A stretch of DNA of 64,000 nucleotides from Methylogaea oryzae (GTDB lineage: Bacteria; Pseudomonadota; Gammaproteobacteria; Methylococcales; Methylococcaceae), in the NCBI RefSeq assembly GCF_019669985.1, contig NZ_AP019782.1:3094001-3158000 (forward strand), written 5' to 3'. Made by a program: the position numbers and the translations under genes. The stretch's first letter is position 1, and every line of letters starts with the position of its first letter. Below, piece by piece: positions 15,863-24,036 of the stretch. The notes under the pieces were generated by a model. The model did not search any database, was not told the origin of the DNA, and was given only the letters and a program-made list of their open reading frames with translations.

Positions 15863-15996
15863 GGCGCCCCCTGCGGAAACGGCTGCGGCCGCAACGCCTT
15901 CATGCGCTTGTAAGGTTGAACGTCAATGATTGCCGACGGTTAGGCCGAGTTCCGCTCGGCCGAGCCGACAATCGAACCAACGTACGGAGTTTAACC
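15863..15996. other. Spacer after clpX with a GC-rich hairpin
   Basis: The 134-bp gap contains the hairpin GGCCGAG-TTCCG-CTCGGCC (15943-15961). No T-run follows, so it may be a 5-prime leader hairpin of the next gene or a weak end of the nif transcript. No convincing terminator is visible. Confidence 0.4.
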
Positions 15997-16275
15997 ATGA
16001 AGAAGTTTTTACTCGGTTTGACAATGTCCCTGTTCTGGTTGGTCGCGCCCATGGCGCAAGCAGCCGTGGAAGCGCACGAAAAAGCGGCGCAGACCCATGA
16101 GGAAGCCGCGAAGAAGCACGAGGAAGCGGCCGAGCACCACAAGGCGGCCGCCGCCGCTCACCGGGAGAGCAAGCACGCCGAAGCCAAGGAGCACGCCGCC
16201 GAGGCGCATAAGGCTTCCGAAAACGCCCACAATCTCAGCAAACAAGCGAAACAACATTCGCACAAAACAAAATAA
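15997..16275 (+). CDS. Exported Ala/His/Glu/Lys-rich coiled-coil protein
   Basis: This 92-residue protein has a clear Sec signal peptide (MKKFLLGLTMSLFWLVAPMAQA, cut after AQA). The mature part is about 70 residues and repeats AHEKAAQTHEEAAKKHEEAA-like heptads with twelve histidines, so it should form a charged helix or coiled coil in the periplasm. The repeated His spacing suggests metal binding, but no known family is recognised. The gene lies downstream of clpX but is separated from it by a hairpin and probably has its own promoter. Confidence 0.75.
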   Translation: MKKFLLGLTMSLFWLVAPMAQAAVEAHEKAAQTHEEAAKKHEEAAEHHKAAAAAHRESKHAEAKEHAAEAHKASENAHNLSKQAKQHSHKTK

Positions 16276-16513
16276 GTCGCGGTGCGAGGACCGCCGCAGC
16301 AGGCTGCTGCCGGCGGTCCCTCGAAGCCGTGCGCGACACCGCCCCGCGCCCGGCCGGGGAAGGGTGATTTTCACCCGCCGCGGTTTTTTTCAACCAGCGT
16401 GCACGGCGGAAACGGCCGGCGGACGGCCCGCGACGCGCGCGCCGCTTGGCATGCGGAAAATGGCACGCTAATCGCCTATAGTTAGGGCGTCTCCACTCGA
16501 AAAAGGCCCTTGT
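16276..16513. other. Intergenic region with possible terminator and promoter
   Basis: A small stem GGGTGA-TTT-TCACCC (16363-16377) is followed by a GC-rich stretch and then T7 (16384-16390), which could be an imperfect terminator of the preceding gene. Further on are the TGGCACG element at 16461 and TATAGT at 16477 described separately. Confidence 0.4.
16461..16482 (+). promoter_or_regulatory. Candidate promoter (sigma-54-like TGGCACG-N4-TCGC and a TATAGT box)
   Basis: TGGCACG-CTAA-TCGCC (16461-16476) keeps the GG and GC pairs and 14 of 16 sigma-54 consensus positions. Overlapping it, TATAGT at 16477-16482 could be a sigma-70 -10 box, although no good -35 box is seen. Either would produce a short leader for the gene at 16514. 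Confidence 0.4.
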
Positions 16514-16765
16514 ATGAGTACCATCGCCCGTCAAATGCATTCCGGCATTGTGACGCTGCTGGTATCCGTTCTTCTCGCCGGCTGCGTGAGCTATAGCCCT
16601 TACGCCGCGTACCCCTACGGCAACCGTCCTTATCGTTCCTATGGCTATGGCTACTACCCCAACTACGGCGCGTCGGCCTACTACACTTATCCGCGTTACA
16701 ATTACGCCCCGCAACACCACCACCATCGTCACCATCACCGCGACCGGGATCATGACGGGGATTGA
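16514..16765 (+). CDS. Small Tyr/His-rich lipoprotein
   Basis: This 83-residue protein starts with a hydrophobic signal ending in the lipobox LLAGC (Cys near residue 23). The mature part is Tyr/Pro/Gly-rich (YSPYAAYPYGNRPYRSYGYG and following) and ends with a His/Arg/Asp run (HHHHRHHHRDRDHDGD). It is probably an outer-membrane-anchored low-complexity protein able to bind metal ions. The exported protein at 27597 has a similar composition and tail. No family is recognised. Confidence 0.7.
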   Translation: MSTIARQMHSGIVTLLVSVLLAGCVSYSPYAAYPYGNRPYRSYGYGYYPNYGASAYYTYPRYNYAPQHHHHRHHHRDRDHDGD

Positions 16766-16873
16766 TACGCCGCGTCTTTTATCCGGATCGTAAAAAAACG
16801 CCAAGGCGCGAAACCGGCCGTTGGCGGCCTGCCCCACCGCATTCGGGCTCCCGCGGAGCTCAGGAGGAAACGC

Positions 16874-17416
16874 ATGACGAATCGGGCGATAAGAAACACA
16901 TTTCTGGCTTTGGCGGTTTGCGCCTCTTCGGCGCGGGCCGAGCCGGTTCCGGAGTTCGCTCCTTCCCCCATTCCGCCTAAAAAGGCATCCTGCGCGTTTA
17001 AAAGCGGCGATAAGGGCGTGCGCATCAACGGAACGGTTATTTTCGAGCCGACGGAAAGCCTCAATAACATCGCACGCATGGGGACTTGCGAGGTTTTCAG
17101 GTTCAGCGACCAATATGTGTTTTTGGCGGCGATGTACGATACCCAGCCGGAGGACGGCCTGTACCCCGCCGGAAAGACGGTGCTGGAATTAGCGGTCTTG
17201 AATAAGGAGTTCAACCGCTACCAGTCGGTTTTCAATACGATCAGGGACGCAACCGACGCGGAAGCCTGCAAAGGCGGCGCCGCCGGCGCCATCGCGTTGA
17301 GTTGGGGTTACTCGTCGAAGAACCAAGCCGTTCCCGTGGTCGGCATTCCATCCTGCGATGCCTCGGGCATGAGCTACTACGTTTACGACCCGGTCAAGGG
17401 ATTCGCGCCCTTCTAA
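16874..17416 (+). CDS. Secreted protein of unknown function
   Basis: This 180-residue protein has an N-terminal signal sequence (IRNTFLALAVCASSARA, cleavage likely before EPVPEF). The mature part contains four cysteines (KASCAFKSG, GTCEVFRF, EACKGGAAG, IPSCDASG) that may pair as disulfides, as expected for a periplasmic protein. The ribosome site AGGAGG is near perfect. I do not recognise a domain. Base composition is lower in GC than the nif genes, so it may be a later arrival. Confidence 0.65.
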   Translation: MTNRAIRNTFLALAVCASSARAEPVPEFAPSPIPPKKASCAFKSGDKGVRINGTVIFEPTESLNNIARMGTCEVFRFSDQYVFLAAMYDTQPEDGLYPAGKTVLELAVLNKEFNRYQSVFNTIRDATDAEACKGGAAGAIALSWGYSSKNQAVPVVGIPSCDASGMSYYVYDPVKGFAPF

Positions 17417-17560
17417 AAGCGGGCAAACACCCGCGACGCGGCAACGACGGCCCGGTAACGCGGGAAGCGGAACCCGGCCCGTCGCTCGCCCGAATCAAAG
17501 CCCCGCTTGAAAAGGCTTAGGCTGCCGCCCAAGCCTTGTTCCGCCCAACACCAGCCGCGA

Positions 17561-17749
17561 TCAAATCGGCAAATCGTCCACTCCGTCGGCGGCGGTATCA
17601 ATCGCATCGTGCGCGGCATTGCCGACCCCCGGCACGATGGAAACCACGGCGCCGCTCAACCGCATGGGAACCGAAGCGACCTTGGTCAAGACACAGGCGC
17701 TCGACAGGGAAGCCAACAGACATACCGCCACAAGTCGCACGATTTTCAT
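17561..17749 (-). CDS. Small lipoprotein, DUF6726-like
   Basis: This 62-residue protein has a signal peptide with lipobox SSAC (Cys19) and the short conserved tail VLTKVASVPMRLSGAVVS then GNAAHDAIDTAADGVDDLPI. This pattern fits small proteobacterial lipoproteins annotated as DUF6726. It should be anchored to the envelope. Function is unknown. Confidence 0.65.
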   Translation of the reverse strand: MKIVRLVAVCLLASLSSACVLTKVASVPMRLSGAVVSIVPGVGNAAHDAIDTAADGVDDLPI

Positions 17750-18000
17750 ACATCACCTCGCTGATACGGAAAGCCGACGGGAAACAGCATCGCCGGGAGG
17801 CGCGCGCCCTGTCAACCCGGACAAACCCGGGGCTACGCGTCGGCGGAATCGGGACTTTCGCCCCAAAAAACCGCCTGAACGACGGACGATGGGTTAATGA
17901 TGGGTTAATAGCGTACGAATTTGGTGCCGATTCGGCTAACATTCCACGCCATAACAAAGGCACGCTAGCGGCAACGCCGCTACAACCACACGGAATTGCC
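17750..18000. promoter_or_regulatory. Divergent promoter region with a tandem 11-bp repeat
   Basis: This 251-bp region separates the minus-strand lipoprotein from the kinase gene. It contains two head-to-tail copies of GATGGGTTAAT at 17888-17909, about 90 bases before the kinase start. These could be a regulator-binding site. No clear -35/-10 pair was identified. Confidence 0.4.
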
Positions 18001-20691
18001 ATGAAAAAACGATTTTGGAGCAGCGACTGGTTTCTGGGGCTGGTCATTCTGTTCGCCTTCCTGGCCGGCTCCCGCGCCGAGTTCATGCACGCCATGGAGC
18101 GCAGCGCCTACGACTTCGCCATGCGCAGCAACGACCGCAGCCCCGGCGACAAAGTGGCGGTCATCGCCATCGACGACCAGAGCATCGCCAACATCGGCCG
18201 CTGGCCCTGGTCGCGGGAAATCCATGCAGAGATGATCAAGCTGCTGTCGGAAGGCAAGCCCAAGGTCATCGGCCACACGGTCTTTTTCCTGGAACCCCAG
18301 CAAGACGCCGGCCTGCCTTTCATCCGCGAGTTGAGCGCCGCCTTCCAGCAATCGGCCCTGCTGACGCAACTGCCCCTGGACGTGGATGGCCTGCGCGGCT
18401 TGGTGGAGGAAGTACGCGGGCAATTGCAGACCTTGCCGGCCAACGCGCCGGCCCGCGACCTGCTGACCCGCCTCGCCGGCTTTTACGACCAATCCGCCCT
18501 GCCGCAAAAAGCCCTGGACGAGGCCTTCCGCTTCTCACAACTGTTGACCCAGGCCGAGGACGCCCTCAACACCGACAAGAAGCTGGCGGAGTCGCTGCGC
18601 GCCGCCGGCAACGTCGTGCTGGGCATGCCCTATGTGCTGGGCGAGGCGGTGGGCAAGCCCGACAACGCCCTGCCCCCCTATGTGCAACGCGACCTGCTGA
18701 CCCGCAGCGTGGACCGCGTCGGCGCCGCGCAAGCCGAACAACTGCCGTTGTCCACCGTGGCGGCCATCCCGCCCATCGCCGAGCTGGGCGAGCCGGCCAC
18801 CGCCATCGGCCACCTCATCGACGCCCTGGACGTGGACGGCGTCAAACGCAACGAGTTGCTGGCATTGAACCATTACGGCCAGTACATTCCCTCCGAATCC
18901 CTGATGATCGCCGCCCGTAGCCTCAACCTCGGCCCCGGCGACATCGAGCTGCGCCTGGGAGAAGGCATTGCCCTGGGCAAGCTCAACATCGGCACCGACG
19001 CCAACCTGCGCATGTTCCCCTACTTCTACCGGGATCGGGACGGCAAGCCGGCGTTTTCCGTGGACTCTTTCTACGACGTGCTGAAAGGCAAGATTCCCGC
19101 CGGCAAGTACAAGGACAAGATCGTGCTGATCGGCGCCACCGCCGCCGGCGTCGGCACCCAATCGGTCACGCCGGTGGCGGCCTCCATGGCGCCGGTGCTG
19201 GTGTTGGCCCACTCGGTCGCCAGCATTCTCAACGAGCACTTCCTGCTCAAGCCGGAATGGGGCGCTTTCGCCAAACTGGGCATGTTCGCCGCTTTCGCCC
19301 TGTACTTGACGCTGCTGCTGCCCCGCTTGGCGGCCGGCCCCGCCGCCGGCGTCACCGTCGGCTTGGCGGCCTTGGCCCTGGGCGGCGAAATTTTCCTGCT
19401 CATGGGCCAATCCCTGTGGGTGGAACTGGTCGCCCCCACCGTCATGTTGCTGGCCGGCCACGCCTTGCTCACCACCAAGCGCTTCTTCCTCACGGAAAAA
19501 GGCAAGGAAAAGGCCGACGCCGAATCGGCCGAGACCAACCGCATGCTGGGCCTGGCGTTCCAGGGCCAGGGCCAGTTGGACATGGCCTTCGAGAAGTTCC
19601 GCAAGTGCCCGCTGGACGACTCCATCATGGACCCGTTGTATAACTTGGCGCTGGACTACGAACGCAAGCGCCAGTTCAACAAGGCGGGCGCCATCTACCA
19701 GTACATGGCGGAGCACAACCCCAATTTCCGCGACCTGCAAAAGCGCATTTCCCGTTCCCAGCAGATGGAAGAAACCGTCATGCTGGGCAGCGGCGGCGGC
19801 ACCAACGCCGGCCTGGGCGGCACCATGATGCTGGAAGGCGATGGCGCCACCAAGCCCATGCTGGGCCGCTACCAGGTGGAGAAAGAGCTGGGCAAGGGCG
19901 CCATGGGCATGGTCTACCTGGGCCGCGACCCGAAGATCAACCGCGTGGTGGCCATCAAGACCATGGCCTTGTCGCAAGAGTTCGAGCCCGACGAACTGGT
20001 GGAGGTCAAGGAACGCTTCTTCCGCGAAGCGGAAACCGCCGGCCGCCTCAACCACCCCCATATCGTCACCATTTACGATGCCGGCGACGAACACGACCTG
20101 GCCTATATCGCCATGGAATTTCTCAAGGGCCACGACTTGGCGCGTTACACCAAAAAGGACAACCTGCTGCCCTTGCCCACCCTGTGCAAGCTGATGACCC
20201 AAGCGGCGGAAGCGCTGGATTACGCCCATGGCAACGGCATCGTGCACCGCGACATCAAACCGGCCAACCTGATGTACGATCCGGACAGCGACGCCATCAA
20301 GATCACCGATTTCGGCATCGCCCGCATCACCGACTCCAGCAAAACCAAAACCGGCGCGGTGCTGGGCACGCCATCCTACATGTCGCCGGAACAGCTATCC
20401 GGCAAACGGGTGGACGGGCGTTCCGACCTGTTCTCCCTGGGCGTGATGTTCTTCCAGTTGACGACGGGCGAGCTGCCCTTCGGCGGCGATTCCCTGGCCA
20501 CTCTCATGTTCAAGATCGCCAACGAACCCCACCCCGACATTCTGGCGGTGAAACCGCAGCTGCCGCCCTGCTTCAAAAATTTGGTGGATCGCGCGCTCAA
20601 TAAGGACGCCGACCAGCGCTATCAAACCGGGGCCGAACTGGCCAACGCCCTGCGCCAATGCGGCCAGGCACTAGAGGGAGCGAACGAGTGA
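18001..20691 (+). CDS. CHASE2-domain serine/threonine protein kinase
   Basis: This 896-residue membrane kinase has an N-terminal membrane segment (WFLGLVILFAFLAGS), a CHASE2 extracytoplasmic sensor (about residues 30-410, with VAVIAIDDQSIANIGRWPWS), and three hydrophobic segments (about 423-497). A TPR-like linker follows, then a Hanks-type kinase domain (about 620-880). Catalytic motifs are present: GKGAMGMVYLG (glycine loop), VAIK (lysine), HRDIKPANLMYD and DFGIAR. The linker before the kinase domain carries EETVML and GGTMML threonine motifs. It overlaps the PP2C gene (GTGA) and is followed by an FHA gene, forming a complete kinase-phosphatase-reader cassette. Confidence 0.93.
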   Translation: MKKRFWSSDWFLGLVILFAFLAGSRAEFMHAMERSAYDFAMRSNDRSPGDKVAVIAIDDQSIANIGRWPWSREIHAEMIKLLSEGKPKVIGHTVFFLEPQQDAGLPFIRELSAAFQQSALLTQLPLDVDGLRGLVEEVRGQLQTLPANAPARDLLTRLAGFYDQSALPQKALDEAFRFSQLLTQAEDALNTDKKLAESLRAAGNVVLGMPYVLGEAVGKPDNALPPYVQRDLLTRSVDRVGAAQAEQLPLSTVAAIPPIAELGEPATAIGHLIDALDVDGVKRNELLALNHYGQYIPSESLMIAARSLNLGPGDIELRLGEGIALGKLNIGTDANLRMFPYFYRDRDGKPAFSVDSFYDVLKGKIPAGKYKDKIVLIGATAAGVGTQSVTPVAASMAPVLVLAHSVASILNEHFLLKPEWGAFAKLGMFAAFALYLTLLLPRLAAGPAAGVTVGLAALALGGEIFLLMGQSLWVELVAPTVMLLAGHALLTTKRFFLTEKGKEKADAESAETNRMLGLAFQGQGQLDMAFEKFRKCPLDDSIMDPLYNLALDYERKRQFNKAGAIYQYMAEHNPNFRDLQKRISRSQQMEETVMLGSGGGTNAGLGGTMMLEGDGATKPMLGRYQVEKELGKGAMGMVYLGRDPKINRVVAIKTMALSQEFEPDELVEVKERFFREAETAGRLNHPHIVTIYDAGDEHDLAYIAMEFLKGHDLARYTKKDNLLPLPTLCKLMTQAAEALDYAHGNGIVHRDIKPANLMYDPDSDAIKITDFGIARITDSSKTKTGAVLGTPSYMSPEQLSGKRVDGRSDLFSLGVMFFQLTTGELPFGGDSLATLMFKIANEPHPDILAVKPQLPPCFKNLVDRALNKDADQRYQTGAELANALRQCGQALEGANE

Positions 20692-21548
20692 AAAATTTGA
20701 GGAACTGCGTAAAAATCGCCACGGGCACGGACGTAGGCTGCGTACGCACCAACAACGAAGACAGCGTCGGCAAAAACGAGCAGATAGGCTTGGCGGTGCT
20801 AGCGGACGGCATGGGCGGCCACAATGCCGGCGAAGTGGCCGGCGCCATGGCGGTGGGCTCCATCCTGCACGAGCTCTCCACCACCCTGCGGCAACAAGCG
20901 CCGGGCCAGCCGGGCAACGACGGCGAGTACGGCCGCGACGCCGAACTGCTGCGACAAGCCATCGAAAACGCCAACGTCGCCATCCACCGCACAGCCGCCG
21001 GCAACCTGGCCTACCACGGCATGGGCACCACCATCGTGGCGGCGGCCTTCCACAACGACCGCATCAGCGCCGCCCACGTGGGCGATTCGCGCCTTTACCG
21101 CCTGCGGGGCGGCGAGCTGAAGCAACTCACTACCGACCATTCCCTGGCTCACGAGCTGATCGCCAACGGTTATTTCAAAAGCTACGAAGAAGTGGTCGCG
21201 GCCGGCATGAAAAACGCCATCACCCGAGCCCTGGGACTGGATGCGGAAGTGAACGTCGATTTGCTGGAAGACACCGTGCAAGCCGGCGATTTGTACCTGC
21301 TCTGCTCCGACGGCCTGACCGACATGGTGGCCGATACGGAAATCCTCAGCACCCTGCAGGCCTACCGCGCCAATCTGGAGCGATGCGTCGCCCAACTCAT
21401 CGCCCTGGCAAAACAAAACGGCGGCAAGGATAATATTTCAGTCATTCTGGCACGGCCCATGAAGCCCCGCACCGACAACGCGAATACTCCATGGCACCGG
21501 AAATTGGGCCAATGGTTCGGCAACCTCTTCAGCAGAGGCGGAAATTAA
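20688..21548 (+). CDS. PP2C-type serine/threonine phosphatase
   Basis: This 286-residue PPM-family phosphatase shows all metal-binding motifs in order: RTNNEDSVG, VLADGMGGHNAGEVAG, GMGTTIVAA, AAHVGDSRLYR, LLCSDGLTDMV and GGKDNISVIL. It probably reverses phosphorylation by the adjacent CHASE2 kinase. The GTG start at 20688 overlaps the kinase stop and follows GAGGGAGCG; no ATG lies near. The C-terminal 30 residues are basic and aromatic (WHRKLGQWFGNLFSRGG), perhaps for membrane contact. Confidence 0.92.
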   Translation: MKNLRNCVKIATGTDVGCVRTNNEDSVGKNEQIGLAVLADGMGGHNAGEVAGAMAVGSILHELSTTLRQQAPGQPGNDGEYGRDAELLRQAIENANVAIHRTAAGNLAYHGMGTTIVAAAFHNDRISAAHVGDSRLYRLRGGELKQLTTDHSLAHELIANGYFKSYEEVVAAGMKNAITRALGLDAEVNVDLLEDTVQAGDLYLLCSDGLTDMVADTEILSTLQAYRANLERCVAQLIALAKQNGGKDNISVILARPMKPRTDNANTPWHRKLGQWFGNLFSRGGN

Positions 21549-21549
21549 C

Positions 21550-22230
21550 ATGGCGAAACTGGTACTCAGTCTACAGGGAAAGGAGCTATCCGAATTCCCG
21601 CTCAACAAAGAACACGTCACCATCGGCCGCAAACCGGACAACGACATCCACATCGACAACCTGGCGGTCAGCGGCCATCACGCCGTACTGCACACCCTCT
21701 ACAACCAGTCGTTTCTGGAGGATCTGAACAGCACCAACGGCACGTTCGTCAACGGCCAGCGCATCAGCAAGCAGGCCCTCAAGGACGGCGACGTGCTGTT
21801 GATCGGCAAACACGAATTGAAATTCGTCGGCGGGACGGCCGCCGCGGCGGATGAAGAAGACGACCCCTTCAGCCGCACCGTGATGATCCGCAGCCCCTTC
21901 GCCGCCGCGCCCAAACCGGCGGCGGAACCCGAACCGGCCCCGCCCCCGCCGGAAGAACCGGCCCATCCCCCGCGCGCCAAAGTCGCCATACTCAGCGGCA
22001 AGGACACCGGCAGGGAGTTCACCTTCACCAAGGAAGTGACCATGTTCGGCAAAAAAGGCGTGCAAGTGGCCGCCATCAGCGCCAAGCCGGACGGCTACTA
22101 CATCAGCCACGTGGAAGGCGCGGCCAGCTGCACCGTCAACGGCGAGTTCATCGGCAACCGCGCCGTGCACCTGAAGGAATACGACGTGCTGGAAGTGGCC
22201 GGCATCAAGATGACTTTCCTGATCGGCTAA
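21550..22230 (+). CDS. FHA-domain protein
   Basis: This 226-residue protein has an N-terminal forkhead-associated domain (about residues 20-95: HVTIGRKPDNDIHIDNLAVS, GHHAVLH, and DLNSTNGTFVNGQRI) that reads phosphothreonine. A Pro/Ala/Glu-rich linker follows, with the SRTVMIRS motif near residue 115, then a second FHA-like half (GREFTFTKEVTMFGKKGVQV, VNGEFIGN). It starts one base after the phosphatase stop and is the likely phosphoprotein reader of the kinase cassette. Confidence 0.92.
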   Translation: MAKLVLSLQGKELSEFPLNKEHVTIGRKPDNDIHIDNLAVSGHHAVLHTLYNQSFLEDLNSTNGTFVNGQRISKQALKDGDVLLIGKHELKFVGGTAAAADEEDDPFSRTVMIRSPFAAAPKPAAEPEPAPPPPEEPAHPPRAKVAILSGKDTGREFTFTKEVTMFGKKGVQVAAISAKPDGYYISHVEGAASCTVNGEFIGNRAVHLKEYDVLEVAGIKMTFLIG

Positions 22231-22242
22231 TCCCTCAGCCCT

Positions 22243-22345
22243 CCGGCTCCCTCTCCAGCGAGAGAGGGTTGGGGTGAGGGGGAATAAAAGGCCGCGGCCT
22301 GTAAGCCCCCTCACCCTGCCCTCTCCCGCAGGGAGAGGGAACCCA
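22243..22345. repeat. REP-like bipartite palindrome
   Basis: CTCCCTCTCCAGCGAGAGAGG-GTTGGGGTGAGGGGG then spacer, CCCCCTCACCCTGCC and CTCTCCCGCAGGGAGAGGG: the same two-stem design as at 8636 and 61239. It sits between the end of the FHA gene and the convergent MFS gene, where it could also stop transcription from either side. Confidence 0.75.
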
Positions 22346-22443
22346 CCAACAAGCGCTAACTTAACGACATTTCCCGCAGGACGAGGGGGCCGAAAACGCC
22401 GCTTCCAGGACACCGTTCGGCGCGGACGCCGCGCCTGAAGCGC

Positions 22444-23790
22444 CTACCCCGACACATCCTCCAGCACCACCGCGTTGGTGTTCGGCCCGAACAACCCCAC
22501 CACCAGCGCCACGCCCACCATGGCCGCGCCCATGAAGAGGAACACCGCCAGCACTCCGCCGTGATTCAGCAGCGCGGCGATGATGAGGGTGGAAAACATC
22601 GCGCTCAAGCGGCTCCAACTGTAGGTGAATCCCACGCCGGTGGCCCTGGCGCGGGTGGGGAACAGTTCCGCCTGGTAAGCGTGCAGCAAGGCGGAAAACC
22701 AATAGCTGAAGGTGGTCAGCAACGCCCCGGCGGCGACGATCATGGCCCCCGACTCGGAAAACGGAAAGATCATGCCGCTGGCCGCCATCAACAGGGCCAA
22801 CACCACGATGGCCTTGCGCCGCTGGAAATACTCGGTGGTCCACACTGCCAGCAGCGGGCCGATGGGGCTGACCAAGGCGATCCAGAAACCGTATTCCAGC
22901 GATTGCCCCAAGCCCTTGCCCTGGGCCAGCAGGAAGGTCGGCGCCCAGTTGGCGAAGCCGTAAATGCCGATGGTTTGCAACAAGTGGAACACCATCAGCA
23001 TGAGGGTGCGGCCGCGGTAAGGCGGCCGCCACAGCTCGCGCCAGGCCATGGCCTGGGCCGGCTGCACCGGCAGGATCAACGCGTCGGGCAAGGGCCGGCC
23101 GATGGCTTTCTCCACTTTCGCCTCGATGCGCCGCATGGTCCACTCCGCCTCGTGGTGGCGGCCGGCGATTTCCAGCCAGCGCGGCGACTCCGGCAGGTTG
23201 CGCCGCAGGTACCACACCAGCAACGATCCCAGCGACCCGATCACCATCACCCAGCGCCAGCCGTCCAGCAGCCAATGGGTGGGCACGAGCAGGGAGGCCA
23301 GCAGGGCGACGATGGGAATGGCGGTGAACCCCACCACCTGGGTGATCGCCACGTAACGTCCGCGCGCCCGGCTCGGCACCATTTCCGTCACATAGGTGTC
23401 GATCACCACCAGCTCCGCGCCGATGCCCACCCCGGCCAGGGCGCGCAGCACGATCAAGCTCCAGGCGTCCTGGGCGAAAGCCCCCAGCAGGGTGAAGCCG
23501 GAATAAATCAGCAGCATCCAGACGAACGCCGTGCGCCGCCCGAAGCGGTCGCTGCCCATGCCGAATACCACCGTGCCGACGAACATGCCGAGAAACCCGG
23601 CGGCGATGATGAGACCGAACTCGTCGCGGCTGATGAAGCCCGAATGCTGCATGGCCGCGCCGATGTAGGCCATCATGAAGATGTCGTAGAAATCGAACCA
23701 GCCGCCCAGGGCGATCAGGCCGACGAAGCGGTTGTGGAACGAAGACAACGGCAGGCGCTCGATGCGCGCCGCCATGGTGGCTTGGGACAT
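22444..23790 (-). CDS. MFS transporter, metabolite:H+ symporter type
   Basis: This 448-residue protein has about twelve membrane helices in two sets of six and the MFS loop motifs GMGSDRFGRRTAF (loop 2-3) and RARGRYVAITQ. The beginning, FVGLIALGGWFDFYDIFMMA, resembles the sugar/aromatic-acid porter subgroup. A central cytoplasmic loop (ARRIEAKVEKAIGRPLP-like) joins the halves. The start MSQATMAARIERL has GGAAGG upstream; a longer frame of 50 residues upstream has no support. Substrate is unknown. Confidence 0.85.
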   Translation of the reverse strand: MSQATMAARIERLPLSSFHNRFVGLIALGGWFDFYDIFMMAYIGAAMQHSGFISRDEFGLIIAAGFLGMFVGTVVFGMGSDRFGRRTAFVWMLLIYSGFTLLGAFAQDAWSLIVLRALAGVGIGAELVVIDTYVTEMVPSRARGRYVAITQVVGFTAIPIVALLASLLVPTHWLLDGWRWVMVIGSLGSLLVWYLRRNLPESPRWLEIAGRHHEAEWTMRRIEAKVEKAIGRPLPDALILPVQPAQAMAWRELWRPPYRGRTLMLMVFHLLQTIGIYGFANWAPTFLLAQGKGLGQSLEYGFWIALVSPIGPLLAVWTTEYFQRRKAIVVLALLMAASGMIFPFSESGAMIVAAGALLTTFSYWFSALLHAYQAELFPTRARATGVGFTYSWSRLSAMFSTLIIAALLNHGGVLAVFLFMGAAMVGVALVVGLFGPNTNAVVLEDVSG

Positions 23791-24036
23791 GGACTGCCTT
23801 CCCTGTATGGAAAGCGACGAACTGTAGAGGCAGCCGGGGCGGAATACAACCACCGCCCGAGTGAAGGGCGGGCAGACAAACTCAGGACACTTGGCGGGCC
23901 ACAATTTGGAACCGGTGCGCCTGGGCTTCGGTGCCCTCAACCCCCGAAGCCCCTATCAACCGTCGTATGCGGCTTCCGCTTGGCGGCGAAAACGGTATCA
24001 ACCCGCCACCCCATTGCCGCGCACCTTGCAGCCGTC

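Noticed and set aside
18001-22230. Type VI secretion kinase module
   Set aside because: Kinase, phosphatase and FHA genes are present but no T6SS structural gene lies in the window.
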